Shown: positions 1 to 11,647, numbered from the stretch's first letter. The stretch: DNA of 64,000 nucleotides from Takakia lepidozioides (GCA_030704615.1 CM060732.1:73699053-73763052), one strand, 5' to 3'. Notes: generated by a model not told the origin, from the letters alone. Numbers and translations: made by a program.

Positions 1-605
1 TATCTTCCGATATATGGTGACGTACAAAGTGGCACAAATAGCCGATCAATTTACATTTTGGGGCCGGGCTGCATGCACGGGCGGGCTGCCCTAGAGCCGG
101 GCAATTGGGACCAGATCCTTTTCGAGGTGCCATGCCCAGGCCGCTACAGTACTCTCATCATGATAGCGGGATAATTCACAGGGCGGCAGGGCATGCCCAA
201 CTGAACCGGCAAATCGCAGATATCATAACGGGGCACCGCCACTTCGTGCATGTCAGTAAACGGGTCCTCAACTTGCTGACTGGAGAACGTCTGTCACTCC
301 GTTGCAAGGGAAACTCCGCTTCAAGGTTTTTAGTCGGTGCTCTTCTTTCCAATTCCACACCACCTTCTTCAATCTTTGCGTTCCTCTCCTGTTTTTGTTT
401 TGATTCTCCACTGCAATCACACGCCACATTTTCATGTATTTCGTTTCTGTCACCGCAACATTTCCTCTCCAAGCATTTATTGCTCAATTCCCTCGTCTCC
501 GGGAATTTTGTTAGCAAATTAAAGTGCAATTGTAGCGATCCTTCATTCAGCAGACATTTGCACTTGTCCCATTGAATCATTCCCTGTTAGGTACAGAGGA
601 TAGCC

Positions 606-900
606 CCAGATCCTATCAAGAGTTCAATGATTCGTTGAGAGAGCAGCAATGGAGGCTTGTTTACAACTCAAGGTCCTATCAAGAGTTCAATGCTAATTCG
701 TTGAGAGAGCTGGGAGGCAATGGAGATTGTTTACTTGACTCAAGGTCCTATCAAGAGTTCAATGCTAATTAGAGCAGGAAAGCAATGGAGGATTGTTTAC
801 ATCTCAAGGTCCTATCAAGAGTTCAATGCTAATTCGTTGAGAGAGCAGGGAAGCAATGGAGGATTGTTTACAACTCAAGGTCCAATCAAGAGTTCAGTAC
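606..900. repeat. Tandem repeat, five units of 63-72 bp
   Basis: Five head-to-tail units each carry TCCTATCAAGAGTTCAATG, followed by a GTTGAGAGAGC and CAATGGAG segment. The anchor TCCTATC or TCCAATC falls at 611, 674, 746, 810 and 881, giving spacings of 63, 72, 64 and 71. The last unit runs into the end of the minus-strand hydrolase exon fragment (896-1117), so the array may have grown from that exon or been placed against it. The units read through in more than one frame, which explains short ORFs here. I see no gene in 1-605. Confidence 0.9.
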
Positions 901-1117
901 TTGGCAGGGAGGTGAATATTTCCATCAGAGGCTGATCGTAGTCCGATATATTTTTTATACTCTCACACTTGGCGGTGTGGATTCCGCAAGTAGCCAGATC
1001 AACAGTTGTTGCTTTATGTCCTGCACGCTGCAGTAGGTCCACTGTTTTGTACCAGCACCATGCGCCATGGCTCCCTCCATGCACGACTACAAAGTGGTGG
1101 GGTCCTTCGCTCCCCAT
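896..1117 (-). pseudogene. Methylesterase/hydroxynitrile-lyase-like alpha/beta hydrolase, first-exon fragment
   Basis: Reading leftwards from an ATG at 1117, the peptide begins MGSEGPHHFVVVHGGSHGAW and continues with CWYKTVDLLQRAGHKATTVD and DQPLMEIFTSLPSTE. This is the N-terminal signature of the plant MES / hydroxynitrile-lyase branch of alpha/beta hydrolases: the HGG oxyanion strand, the GAWCWYK helix and the LMEIFTSLP segment just before the nucleophile. The catalytic serine elbow (GHSxGG), the acid and the histidine are not present; a 65-bp tandem repeat takes their place. A possible donor (CCAA|GTACTG) lies at the end, so this could be a true exon 1, but no second exon follows before the window edge. 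Treated as a remnant. Family known, function inferred. Confidence 0.6.
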
Positions 1118-2183
1118 CCTAGCTGTGCGAGTCGAGAACCAAGTATGGTGCAATCTGTCTAGTCTAAGCACTTGACAAAACGGATAAATAGAAGTATTTC
1201 CTTGGCTCTCTACAGGTAGTTGAATTTTTTGAACAGATTTGTGTCTCTAGATCATCTCTCTCTGTCTCACCAAGGTAAGCTACAGGCAACAACATGTGCT
1301 CAATTTCAGTTAGCACTAAACAATTCAAATTCAAGCTCGAAGCATGGTGCAGGTCATCAGAAGAGGCCGTAGTGCGAGGTGTCAGGACAGAGACACACTT
1401 CAGGATCAAAGCTTTTTAAGCTACACAAAGCTCCCCGGGAGTTGAATCACAATTGCTCCTCCAAGATGTGGTGTTGTATAGTACCATTGAAACCACTGGA
1501 AAAGCTTGAAAGTTAGAAGATTCTTGGCACTGATCATGGAACACTACTAACGGCGCCATTCCTGTGAAAAGAGTCCTTCAGGAAAAATCGACTGCCCTGG
1601 TCCTCACGCACTATCGATCGGTTCGAGAGCTGTATATTCGTAGCTGCGTCTTCCGCGCCGATAGTCTTGCAATGTCTGACAAGCGCTTTTATTGAGGACA
1701 TCGTCACCTCCGTCCATGTTGTCAAACCAGAACAAAAGACGATGTCGAGGTGAACGAGTCAATCTTAGCAACACCAAGATCATGGTTTTCAATGGCCAGG
1801 CGGACCGCAGATCCATCTTCAACCAACAGAAAATTGAATTGTCAAATCATACCGGTATCTGGGTCTGGTTATCCACTCTCCAAAATTCCAGTTTGCAGCA
1901 ACTGCCCAAGACAGATTGACGAAGGGCAAGGCGGATGCAGGCCAAATGCAAACAGATACATCTGGGCCACCCCACCAAACCAAAAAGTGGCTATTTGACA
2001 GCGTCGTCACCCCGGCCGCCACTTATGGTTGTGAGTTCTGGGCACCTGGTGTCCCAGTCTCCTAGTGGGAAAAATTCTGGAACCATTGTGCACAGTCATC
2101 TTTTCTCCAAGCAAAATCTTTGTTATTACAAGCCCTTCCACCCAAGGGGCTCCTGGCAAGAGCCCTCGCAACATCTATTAGGC
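1118..2183. other. No gene recognised
   Basis: Several short open frames on both strands overlap here, but none shows a conserved motif or a continuous coding signal. The stretch lies upstream of the hydrolase fragment and downstream of the broken MULE transposase, so it may hold decayed parts of either. Confidence 0.4.
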
Positions 2184-3697
2184 TCAAAACAGCAGGTTCG
2201 CTCCTGATATGCTCGAGTGTGCAGTTTTTTTTAGCGCAATCTCATTGCTGTACAAATAGGACAAGGCTCTTGTGAAGGCAGGAATAATAGGAATAGCATA
2301 GATTTCTGCGTCCACATCGTCGACAACAAAAACATTTGGCCTCCAATCTGGTTTGCTCTGAAGAAGTCGGTCGTAAAGACGTTTCATCTAGGGGCTCAGG
2401 TCAATCGTTTTATTTCTCGTTGATATAATATAAGCAACAAGTATGCCGTTGAGCCATTCGTCGAACACCATCATGGTATACATTGGGAACTGCAATGTCG
2501 CAATGGTACAAAAATGAATAAGGTGAGTGTTGTAATATTGGAAACAATTGCATGACACTCACATTTCAGATGCAATGAAAGGTAAAGCGTGACACGAATA
2601 CCTTATTTTCGTTGGTCCCAAATGTTGCATCGCAGGATACCACACGGTTGTGTCCCAAGTCGATCATTTTCTGTTTTTGCCACTCCGTTTGTATTCCAAT
2701 CACGAATTTCAAATCACCCGCCACTGGCGCTGTCTCTTCATGGTAGAAGAAGACGTTTTCAGGATTGCTATCGACCCACATACGTACAGTTTGTGCATCA
2801 TCTGGATGTTTTTTGTAACTCTCAATTACAAGCTTGTCGGCAATGTTTCTCACGTCGTACTCGAACAAGAAACAATCGCGACTCCACTCCATGCCTGGCT
2901 GAGACGCACGAGCTTCCTGGAGCTGTTGAGTGTGTTGTGTCATAATCATAGCTGGAGATAGGCCACTGCGAAGACTATCGACGATCCACTGTTTCATATC
3001 TTGACTGAGACGAGGGGCAACGTGAAATGGGAAGAGGGGTCAGCTGAACCATGACATGGCTTTCTTTTTGCATCCACATGCTATTTCTCGAAGTATGTGA
3101 TGATTGCCAACTCTGGATTTAGAAAACACTGGCCAACATTGAAGCTACACGTACACCCACGTTTGTATGACTCTCCGAAATCTGCTGCCTTACGTCCGAT
3201 TCGCTTGACTGGTTTTTTATTATCAGAGGCTGCTATCGGTTTTTCTTTCTTCTTCACAATCGGCGGGTCCGTGCGCCTATCTACCGGGCCGTAGCAGCAA
3301 TGGTACCTGCAAAGAAAGCATACAAAGCGAGGAGGGTTATCGCCATATACGACTTTGTTAGGCCAGCTGAAAGAAGTGGGGCTGGAAATGTTATACAACC
3401 CTCGTAAGTGACTTACTTATGCCACTGACGATAACTGTTTGCACGCGGTGTCGTCAGATCTGACAACTTACGGTACCTTCGATCTTGAACATAAAATTGG
3501 GTCTTCCCATCCACTCTACTCCTTTCTCCCTCCAGAAAATCAGGAATGCGAGACCATGGAACGACAGCTACTTCGATGGATATCCATTTCTCTTTTCCCT
3601 GGGAAACCTGGCGTATCCAACGGAGGTTTGTGTGATTGAAAAACCCGTCTATGGGTAGCTGTAGGATGCATTTCAAATGAGATACCAAATGCTGCAA
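2184..3697 (-). pseudogene. MULE (Mutator-like) transposase, broken
   Basis: The minus strand carries, in order: PWSRIPDFLEGER (about 3590), an intron with donor CATAA|GTAAGT near 3419 and acceptor TTTGCAG near 3309, the Cys/His-rich RYHCCYGPVDRR and YKRGCTCSFNVGQCF (about 3120-3310), then 2566-2997 ending HNRVVSCDATFGTNENK. A second intron (AAG|GTATTC to TTGCAG) leads into FPMYTMMVFDEWLNG (about 2450-2490), followed by WRPNVFVVDD (about 2330). CDATFGTN...MVFDEW...VDD is the MULE transposase core. Two in-frame TAG stops break it: one after ITYFEK near 3079 and one before MKRLYD near 2388. The C-terminal part, including any SWIM zinc finger, is missing. Splice sites are still good, so inactivation may be recent. 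Confidence 0.75.
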
Positions 3698-4059
3698 ATG
3701 ACAGAGTTCTCACGCCTCGTCTTTCAAACCATTTGATTCCAATGTTGCTTTGCGTTCCTCGTCTAGCTCCGTCGCGGCAGCACATGCCATTACCGGCAAT
3801 AGTACCACCAGTACAGTACAAATCGCAGAACACACACGGGCAACGCAACGGAGCCCTTGGGACCGCACGACATCTACGCACCTGGTGAAAATGACGCGCG
3901 ATGATGGAGTTACACGTGGGTTTTGATGTCACCGAATCGTGTAACCCAAGTTTGAACTCAAAATATCTGACACCTCTCGGAGCCCGCCAATTTTTGTCGG
4001 GCACCAAGGGGCTACACGAACAGGGGTGACATGCGTTGGGGATAAAGGGTGAGGTGACA

Positions 4060-4680
4060 CGAGCTAAGAGTGACACGATCGGGGGTTACACGGAGGGGAT
4101 TGACACAGTATCGGGGTTACATGGTGGGGTTACAATATGAGAGTTACACAATGAGGGTTACACAAGGCGGAGTTACAAGGGCTGACGTGCAGAGGGTTAC
4201 ATAGATGATGGGGTTACACGAGGAACTGGAGTTACACAGAGAGGGGTATATGGGATAACATGATACAAGCTTGCATTGGGGTTACACGATGCGGGTTACA
4301 TATGGTGGGGATTACATGGGATCACATAATGGGAGGGTTACATGATGCGGGATAACATGGAGTGAGGGTTACACCTCGCGGAGTAACAGAGGGTTACATG
4401 GGTTACAAAGGGTTACAGAGGGTCATGGGATTACATGGGTTACAGAGGGTCACATAGGGTTACATGGAGTGAGGGTTACATTCTGCGGTGTTACAAAGGG
4501 TTACATGGGTTACAGAGGGTTACATGGGTTACAGAGGGTTACATGGTGGTGAGGGTTACAGAGGGTCACAGAGGGTTATATGGAGTGAGGGTTACATGGG
4601 AATGAGGGTGACACTCTGCGGTGTTACAGAGGGTTCATGGGTTACAGAGGGTTACATGGTGGTGAGGGTGAGGGTGGGGC
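4060..4680. repeat. Degenerate GGGTTACA minisatellite
   Basis: About 620 bp in which GGTTACA or GGTTACAT recurs dozens of times with short spacers such as GAGTGAG, TGGTG and GAGG. Spacing varies (roughly 10-25 bp), so there is no single fixed period; 4380-4660 is the most regular part. The plus strand is strongly G-rich and C-poor. It sits exactly at the point where the P-loop NTPase pseudogene loses its reading frame and about 0.4 kb outside the MULE remnant. Confidence 0.85.
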
Positions 4681-6384
4681 AAAAGAAAATTGAACCGGGA
4701 CGCCACCCCCTTCTTTTGCAATCAGCAAACCTACGTCCGCTTCCAGCTTCAAAAAGCTGACACCTGTACTAGCAACAAATACTTTCTGCTTTCTCAACGT
4801 CGTAGATGGCTCCACTAGGGCTTTGATCAACGGAGAAAAGATGGACCTTAGCTCTTGCGTCTCAGGGGATTCATAGTGATTTACATTTATTCTTCCCAAT
4901 ACCTGCGCTTCATCCATAACTACAGTGAAAGCGCACTCAAGCTTCTCCTCTAAATCCGTCCACAGTTTTCTTATCCTAGCATTTAGCCCTTCTGAATCTT
5001 CCAGGGAAGTAACCACGTTAAAAAGTTTCCGAGTAAGCACATCATATAGATCACTACGATCTGCACCAAGGAAAGCATGGAATTGCACCTAGAGCATGAG
5101 CCATTGCAGAGGACTCAATTCAAGAATTTCTTGGAGACAAAATTCCAAGATTAACAACCTTGAAAGAATGGCACACCTCATACGTTCCATCACATTCTTC
5201 TGATTCGTTGCCTTATCGGAGCCTATCTTGTGAGAACTCACAGAGTCGACATTGTCTGACCCACCGTTCCCTTTGGTTCTAGCTGTCCAAAAAAACCCCA
5301 CTTCTCTGCAAGCAACTCATAAAGAAACCGAGTTTTCCCACTCCCACTCACTCCAACAACTGGCACAATACTAGTCGCTCGATCCATATATCACCAACGT
5401 CTTTAGTCCAACCAACAGTTAATTTATCCAGTAAAATGATTGGATAACCACGGTGGTCGAATGGCACACCGTTCTGTATAGGCAAATTGCACCCCTTCTC
5501 TTTGAAAGTGTCCAAAAACTTAGAAAATTTCAATTTTCATGCGTGCATAACCACATTCACTGATTCTGTAAGCAAAACCCGCACACTTTCCGTTACTCCT
5601 TTTTACACTCCTGACAGATCCATGTATTTGGAGAAAAATAAGAGCATCCTATCTTGCAAATAATTGAACAATACAAAAGATAGACCAACAAAGACTATGA
5701 CAAAAAAAATGCAAAGAAAAGGGGAACATGGAAGAGAAGGCTGAGTAACAGAGTAGCTCTACCTAAAAACCTGTTTCCAGAGGTTTTTAATCTCTCCGCA
5801 GATCTCTCTCCCCCTGCAAATATGTCAGATTTTGTCAAATTTCAAAAGATCTGCATTCATCCAAACTCTTACCATGGAAATACTGATGAAACTGCTGTTG
5901 TAGGGCAGCATCTTATAACCCCAAACCCTAAACCAAGGACAAACTAAATTATCTGAGCACACATTGGCCTCTATCAGTCATTGAATATTCATAAGTTTTT
6001 AATCTTTTCCCAAATCTCTCTCCCACTACATATATGTCAGACTCCACCCTGGACACATGCATCAAAGTACCGAGAAGAAAGCAAACAAGATAGGAAACAC
6101 TTCAATGATCTCTCTGGCACAAGCATAGCCGATGTGTTGCACTCACTAACCCTAAGTAACACAGCTGCACAGCAACACACCTAAGAACACAGCCGACGAG
6201 TAAATTCACCTTGCTTATCAACCCTGAGGAGAATCAATTTTTCTTCGCGCAGCTGCTCCGTCTCTTTCCGCAAGTAGGTGACCACTTCGGCGCTTGTGGA
6301 AACCTTCAGTTGCTCTTCCACATCATCAATTTTTTTCTCTACTATCGTGATGTTCTGCTTCACCTCTTCAATTTCGGCGTCCAT
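4660..6384 (-). pseudogene. P-loop NTPase, Crinkler/RHS-like, broken
   Basis: From an ATG at 6384 the first exon encodes a coiled coil (IEEVKQNITIVEKKI ... YLRKETEQLREEKLILL) and ends at a good donor (CAAG|GTGAAT, near 6215). Further left are a linker (5348-5533), a Walker A loop GVSGSGKTRFLYELLAEKWG (about 5296-5355), FFWTARTKGNGGSDN, then a Walker B-like TVVMDEAQVLG (about 4900). Coiled coil plus GxSGxGKTR NTPase is the layout reported for Crinkler/RHS-type NTPases of oomycetes, fungi and some plants; that family call is my inference. Lesions: a frameshift at a seven-T run near 5295 and an in-frame TAG near 5090 (possibly from CAG). The 3' end is cut off by the GGTTACA minisatellite. 5535-6200 is AT-rich and probably intron. 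Confidence 0.6.
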
Positions 6385-7001
6385 TCTGCTGAGTAACCAT
6401 CAAACAGATCAGTACGAAATTCTATGGTTTCCTGCAGCAACCTCGAAACTCTTCTGTCCGACTGGTTATACACCATCATGCGAGGTAGTTCCAAAACTGA
6501 TATATTCACTATATTTTTTTTCCCAACTAAACATTCCATTTCAAGAAAGCACAGGGCTGCCAAATCAGATCACAGTGCAGAGCTATTCAACTTACACGTA
6601 AGAAAATCGAAAAAATCATGAAATTGAGGTACTAAAATAAGATCCCGTTAACAGAAGGAGCTGAATACATCTGGAGATCCAAGTTCTAGATTAAAATAAA
6701 TCGGAATAAAGATTACACGATCAATTCCTAAATCGTGAGTGATAGAATATTTCAAGTATTTCGAACAGGACAACATAAATCAAGCGACATGGGATAGAGC
6801 ACCACAAGAAAGAAAGCGGTGCACAGAATGTTAATAAAAACAAACACAAGCATAGATCGAAACCTAATTAACAAATCCAGAAAAAACGAAGCACAAGAAG
6901 AAAGACAACAAAAAAAACTAAAAAAATATTAATTACATGCCCAAGATGAATCATGTCAAGAGATCTGGAAACCTGCAGCAACTTAGACTACAAGGCCGGC
7001 C
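6385..7001. other. AT-rich, no gene recognised
   Basis: A-rich spacer upstream of the minus-strand NTPase remnant. An acceptor-like TTACTCAG directly precedes its ATG, so part of this stretch may be that gene's 5' intron. No other coding signal is seen. Confidence 0.4.
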
Positions 7002-7185
7002 GTGAGAGATGAGAAGCCGAAGTGACAAGGAGTGCAAGCTAGAGCACAGAACGGCGTTGCAAAATCGAAGTGAACGAGAGTAGGACACAGAAAGTGAGAG
7101 ATGAGAACCCGGAGTGACAAGGAGAGCAAGCTAGAGTAGAGAACGGCGTTGCGAAACCGAAGTGAACGAGAGTAGGACACAGAAA
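7002..7185. repeat. Two-copy tandem repeat, 92-bp period
   Basis: GTGAGAGATGAGAA starts at 7002 and again at 7094, and the two 92-bp units match throughout except for a handful of substitutions. A partial third start (GTAAGAGAG) follows at 7186. Not coding. Confidence 0.9.
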
Positions 7186-7441
7186 GTAAGAGAGACCACA
7201 CTAAATTTGGCAATATGGCACAAACAAAGGCGAAGGATATTAGGGTAGAGAGGGAAGAGGGCGGCCCCGCCCTAAAACAGCGGGAATAGGCGCCAACAGT
7301 CCAACGGATAGTATTCGACCGTTCACGATTTCAAACATAAACACGGTGATGCGCTCTTCTCTCCTTTTTTCGGTGGATCAGGAAGGAATGCTCCTACTTT
7401 GCTTTCTCTTGTAAGTGCAGCTGCTCTAGAGGTCGAGGTGT

Positions 7442-7675
7442 TTGCTAGCGGAGTGCAAGGAGGTTATAGGACGGATGAATGCGAGGAGAGGATACGAAAA
7501 GGTTGTCGTCACGGAGCATTATCCCTTTGAGACTGAGCTTCCTGGCGGTTTGCTTGCACATTTCACTATCAGGACGGGAAAGCAAGCGATCAAAGACGAA
7601 TTCGATGTCCTCCTTTCGCACTACTTTGGGACGATCGCATTCCCTGTTGATGAGAGATGTATTTTCATAAGGTTT
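7442..7675 (+). CDS. Possible coding exon, unknown
   Basis: The frame starting at 7442 reads LAECKEVIGRMNARRGYEKV, then VTEHYPFETELPGGLLAHF and IKDEFDVLLSHYFGTIAFP. It looks protein-like, but I recognise no family. It lies 0.4-0.6 kb upstream of the 8041 gene on the same strand, so it could be an upstream exon, a uORF, or a remnant of another gene. Its 3' limit is uncertain: the frame stays open to 7864, but the later residues look less protein-like. Confidence 0.3.
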
Positions 7676-8040
7676 TCTCTTGAGCTCTTGTTGCAGAGAT
7701 CCGCATTAGCAGATGAGGTGTGCTTTCAGATCTGTTGCTATGTTCGGCTTCTGGTGATGAAATCAAAGAATGTCTTAATTTCAGTTGTACGTCTCTTTTT
7801 CCCGGTTGTGAAATCCAGATATGATAAAGCAATTCTATGTCTTGTCTCCCGCTGCTACTCATAGAATTCCTTGTCATTGTGTCGTCCTAAAGAAACGTAT
7901 ATCCGACGGTATCCAACTGTGATATCAAGGAGCTACGCGGAAGGATTTAAACTTGGTGTATTTATGATTGCGATACGAGAAGTAAAGGAGAAATTCTATA
8001 TTTTTTATACGGAAGAGTTTACTGGGAGACAGAGCGAGCC

Positions 8041-11000
8041 ATGAATATAACAGCTGAACCGGACTATCATGCTCTGCCTCGCCGGAGGCTGCAACAACTT
8101 TGCAAGAAACATGGTATCCCTGCCAACAAAACCAACGTCTTCATGGCTGATGCTCTCTCTTCCCTTCTCAAGGTATCGTTCTGACTCATTCCTCAAGCAA
8201 ACAGTTGACAACTTAGCACGGACATAAATAGAAGCAGGGCGGAGGAAGGCAGTAGAAAAGGGGCCATAAAGTCAGATGTTTGTAAGTGGGAGCAATGAGT
8301 ATCATCTTGATAATGAGTTGGGGTCTCTGGGAAAACTTTGTCAGGAAAAGGTGGAAAAGCAAGAAACTTATGAGATTCCTACATCTGCTACAGCCCCGGG
8401 GTTGGTGGATGAGACTGTTCAGCAACAGCCAGCCGACACAATGCACCAGGGTGAAGGCATCAGTGATGATAGAGGGAAGAAAGATGATGGGGATGAATCA
8501 CAAGAGTCCACATTCTTGGGAACGGTATGCACTCATCTACCAGAGTTTTTGCTGCAAGGAGGTATCTTTCTGGGGACACAGGATTGCAATAACTCCTTGG
8601 TGACTACTGAGGATGCTGATGGTTGGAAGGAGAGAGAACGGAAACCCTCACAACCTGATACAGTGATGATGGATGTTCCTGAATACAAGGAGGAGGTTTC
8701 CAAGGCTTCTGAAGTTGATGAGGAGAGGGCTTTGAGACAGAAGCTCAATGTTGCACCAAACACCCAAATCCTCAATAGCCAATCACAAAATTGCCAAATG
8801 TCAGAAGGATTTCACCTGGAGAACTCTCAAGCACATTCACTTAGTAGGATGAAGCTCCTACCTTGGGAGTTGAGTCCAGGTGAGGGAAGCCGAGACACAA
8901 ACAAATGTTTTGAATCAGACATAAGACTGGAAGTCTTGTTCAATCAGGCCCTATCCAATTCATTCTTGAAGAATTCTGGGTCAGATAGGTTTGCCCTCCA
9001 CAAGGATCCAACAGACCCTTCTGCTGAAGATAGACCTAACATTGTTAAATTGGAGATGTTGTTACCAGGTGAGAAGCTTGGTTGCATTTGTGTCGGCAAT
9101 GGGGGATCAATTTGTGACTGGAAGAGACTGGTAACCACTGAGACGGGTTGGCCATGTTTGGTGAAACCATTTTCCTTGGAGGATGTACTAATGGGAGAGA
9201 GCAGGAGAAATCTGGGTGGATTTTCAAGGGATCCATCCAAAGCAGCAGAATTGACAAACAGCTTTGGTAACAGGGTAATGAGAAGAGGCAAAGGAATATT
9301 TTCTCTGCTGATACCAGGGCTGCAGGTTTTTGGAGACAGTGGTAGACAGTGGGGCTCACCATCAACCTGCAGTTTCGACAGAGACAAATCCTATGGAAGG
9401 GGGTGTCTCTTGCATCACACCCAACAGTCTAGAAAGGGAATGGCTAGAATATCATTTGAGACCTCAGTTTCTCCTGGCAGGGTCACGTTTGGCACACTCT
9501 CTATTTCATCAGCAAGTATGTCGAATGCAGTAGTTGTCCAAGTCTCTTGCTCTACTTTCAAGCAGGGAGATTCTATTGCTTCTTTCCTGGGGACCAGCCC
9601 ATACATCCCACAACGCCTTCTTTGCTCACTCAATTCAACCCTTGCACAGGATACTCAACAAACTGCAGTACATCTGCAACATAACAGGATGAAATGCCTC
9701 CTAGCTCCACTGCTTTCTCCTCTCTTTCTGAAGAGTAGGGCCTCTGAGTTGGAACGTACATCAGTTCCTCCATCTGTTTGTGAAGAGGTGAGATTCTTCT
9801 CTTGCCCCTCCCTGCAAGCACCCCAACCTGATGTCCCCCAGCTACTGTGCCCTGTGAATACTTGGGGAGACTTTGCAGATGTGGAGATTCATGCAATTGA
9901 TGGCAACCAAGTTCCTGTCTTTCAGTTGGATATAAAAGCTGTTACAGCCAGTTCATCCAAGTTGCTACAAGGGAAGAGATGTATTGGTTCCCTGCCATTG
10001 GCTCTTTGTCATGCTCAAGAAGAGTCAGTGGGGAGTGATTTGATAACAAGTGAATATGGGTGCTGTGAGAAGGAAGTTTCAGGCATGATGGAGAAGGATA
10101 CCCCTTGTGATGAAAATCAGATCATTCCTTGTGATCTTACACTTGGTCCACTGAAAAGTTGGCTTGGGCAGGGAGTGTGGGGTGACAAAGCTAAGACTTG
10201 CTCAGTCTTCTGCTATATCAACGCTCCAGTGTCACCTAAGAGTTCCTATCCACCTGGGTATGGAGACTCAGCTTCCATTGGCCACAGGCATCTGTTCATG
10301 CCCATGGTAAGCGAGCAACCAATGACAATTGTTCGTAGGGATTTGAGTGCTGATGTAAAGGTACACATGCCAGGAAACACAATGTAATCAAGGACTGTGG
10401 CCCCCAATCTGACACACAATGTGACTATACTGCAGCTAGAAACTAGGCCGGATTTTGATACACAGTGTGATGGGGTTGTCTGCAGGATCCGTCTACTGGC
10501 TGTGGCCACGAAGATCTGGAAAGGTGAGTGAAGGAAATTGAGATTGGCATTGTGAGTTCTGCTGTTATGTTTCCTGTGACACACTCTTTGAGTCAAATAA
10601 TACTTTCTATGTGAGAGACCTTCAGAAAACTTCGGAACGGGTTCAAAACATGGGAAGCCAGGTATTGTGAGAGCTTGGTGGTTAGAATGTTCACTGGGGG
10701 GTGGGGTTACAAGGATGTGTCTATGGCCATCAAAATATGTCTTGATGCCCAGACTGGTTTGGGCTTGACAGGGGTGCAAATGAGGGCCTTCTCATGCGCT
10801 TGACTGCACTTGAGCAAGAAAGGGTGCAGAAGAACAAGCCGATGTCTAGTTATAGGGATCAGTTCAAGAAGTCACCATTTGTGAGGCATGAGCGTTTGAG
10901 CAAAGATCTGGCTAAGGCACAGTCAATTGGGTCCATGAAGCGCGCAGAAATTTTAACTGAGAAGAGAGCCACACCGGGGTCACGAAAATCTCTCTCCTAT

Positions 11001-11647
11001 ACTCAGGCGCCTCCGTTGACTGAAAACAACGGGCGCAGCAGTTCTGGATTCATGATTGCTTCCCCGCAGAAGATGAAAAGGTTAGACTGTCCCCTCGCCA
11101 CTGTACCTTATATGGGAGTGTTTCTTGCGTTGTTCCATTTGTGGTTGCTGTCTACTTATGATTGCTGATCTTTATACTGGATTCTAGATCCCATAGATGT
11201 GGATGAAGCTTCCCTCGCCACCATATGTTATATGCGAGAAATGTTGCTCTTCTTTCTTTCCTTGTTCCATTTGTGGTTCCTGTCTATCATTGCTAATTTT
11301 CTACTCTATATATGAATGACAGGAGGGCAAGTGACAGCTTCATCCAGCGCTTGACCAGTGCAGATGAGGAGGAAAGGGTGCAGAGAAACAAGCCATTTTC
11401 TAGCTACAAGGATCAGTTCAAGAAGTCACCATTTGTGAGGCGTTCCCGTGTGAGCAAAGATCTGGCGAAGGCACAGTCCCTTGGGGCTATGAAGCGTGCA
11501 GAGATTTTAGCTGAGAAGCGAGGCACGCCTGTGACACGGAAATCTGTCTCTGTAAATCAGTCGCTTGCAGTGACCGGAAACAAACGACGAAGCATATCTA
11601 GGTTCTTGATATCTCCCTCTCCCTCCAGCAAAATCGAAAGGTTGTGA
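8041..11647 (+). CDS. Uncharacterised plant protein with N-terminal SAP-like motif and duplicated C-terminal module
   Basis: Proposed exons: 8041-8172, 8276-10306, 10486-10523, 10772-11080, 11323-11647, giving about 944 residues. Phases agree throughout: CTCAAG|GTATCG, TCAG|ATG (phase 0), ATG|GTAAGC (phase 0), GCAG|GATCC, AAAG|GTGAGT (phase 2), ACAG|G, AAAAG|GTTAGA (phase 2), ACAG|G. An alternative exon-2 donor is AAG|GTACAC after 10360. Residues 12-39 (LPRRRLQQLCKKHGIPANKT, then NVFMADAL) form a short helix-turn-helix, SAP-like motif that I recall at the N-terminus of some plant proteins of unknown role. Exon 2 is one 2-kb exon, hydrophilic with an acidic patch and no domain I know. Exons 4 and 5 are tandem copies of one basic module. 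A nuclear or chromatin role is only a guess. The next gene, ACX4, starts 517 bp downstream on the same strand. Confidence 0.75.
10772..11647 (+). repeat. Tandem exon duplication inside the 8041-11647 gene
   Basis: Exon 4 (10772-11080) encodes KNKPMSSYRDQFKKSPFV and DLAKAQSIGSMKRAEIL; exon 5 (11323-11647) encodes RNKPFSSYKDQFKKSPFV and DLAKAQSLGAMKRAEIL. Both exons enter with one base of a split codon, so the copies are phase-compatible and can be spliced in series. The introns in front of them also share sequence (TTCCATTTGTGGTT and similar), which shows that the duplicated unit included intron DNA. A third, broken copy lies at about 38107-38420. Confidence 0.85.

Noticed and set aside
105-580. 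Open frames of 156 and 134 residues on opposite strands
   Set aside because: They overlap each other, lack any motif and have no supporting splice or start context.
8276-10387. A stand-alone 703-residue gene
   Set aside because: Exon 1 at 8041 joins it in phase, and phase-compatible splicing to 10486-11647 before the stop explains the downstream coding exons. It is better read as the central exon.
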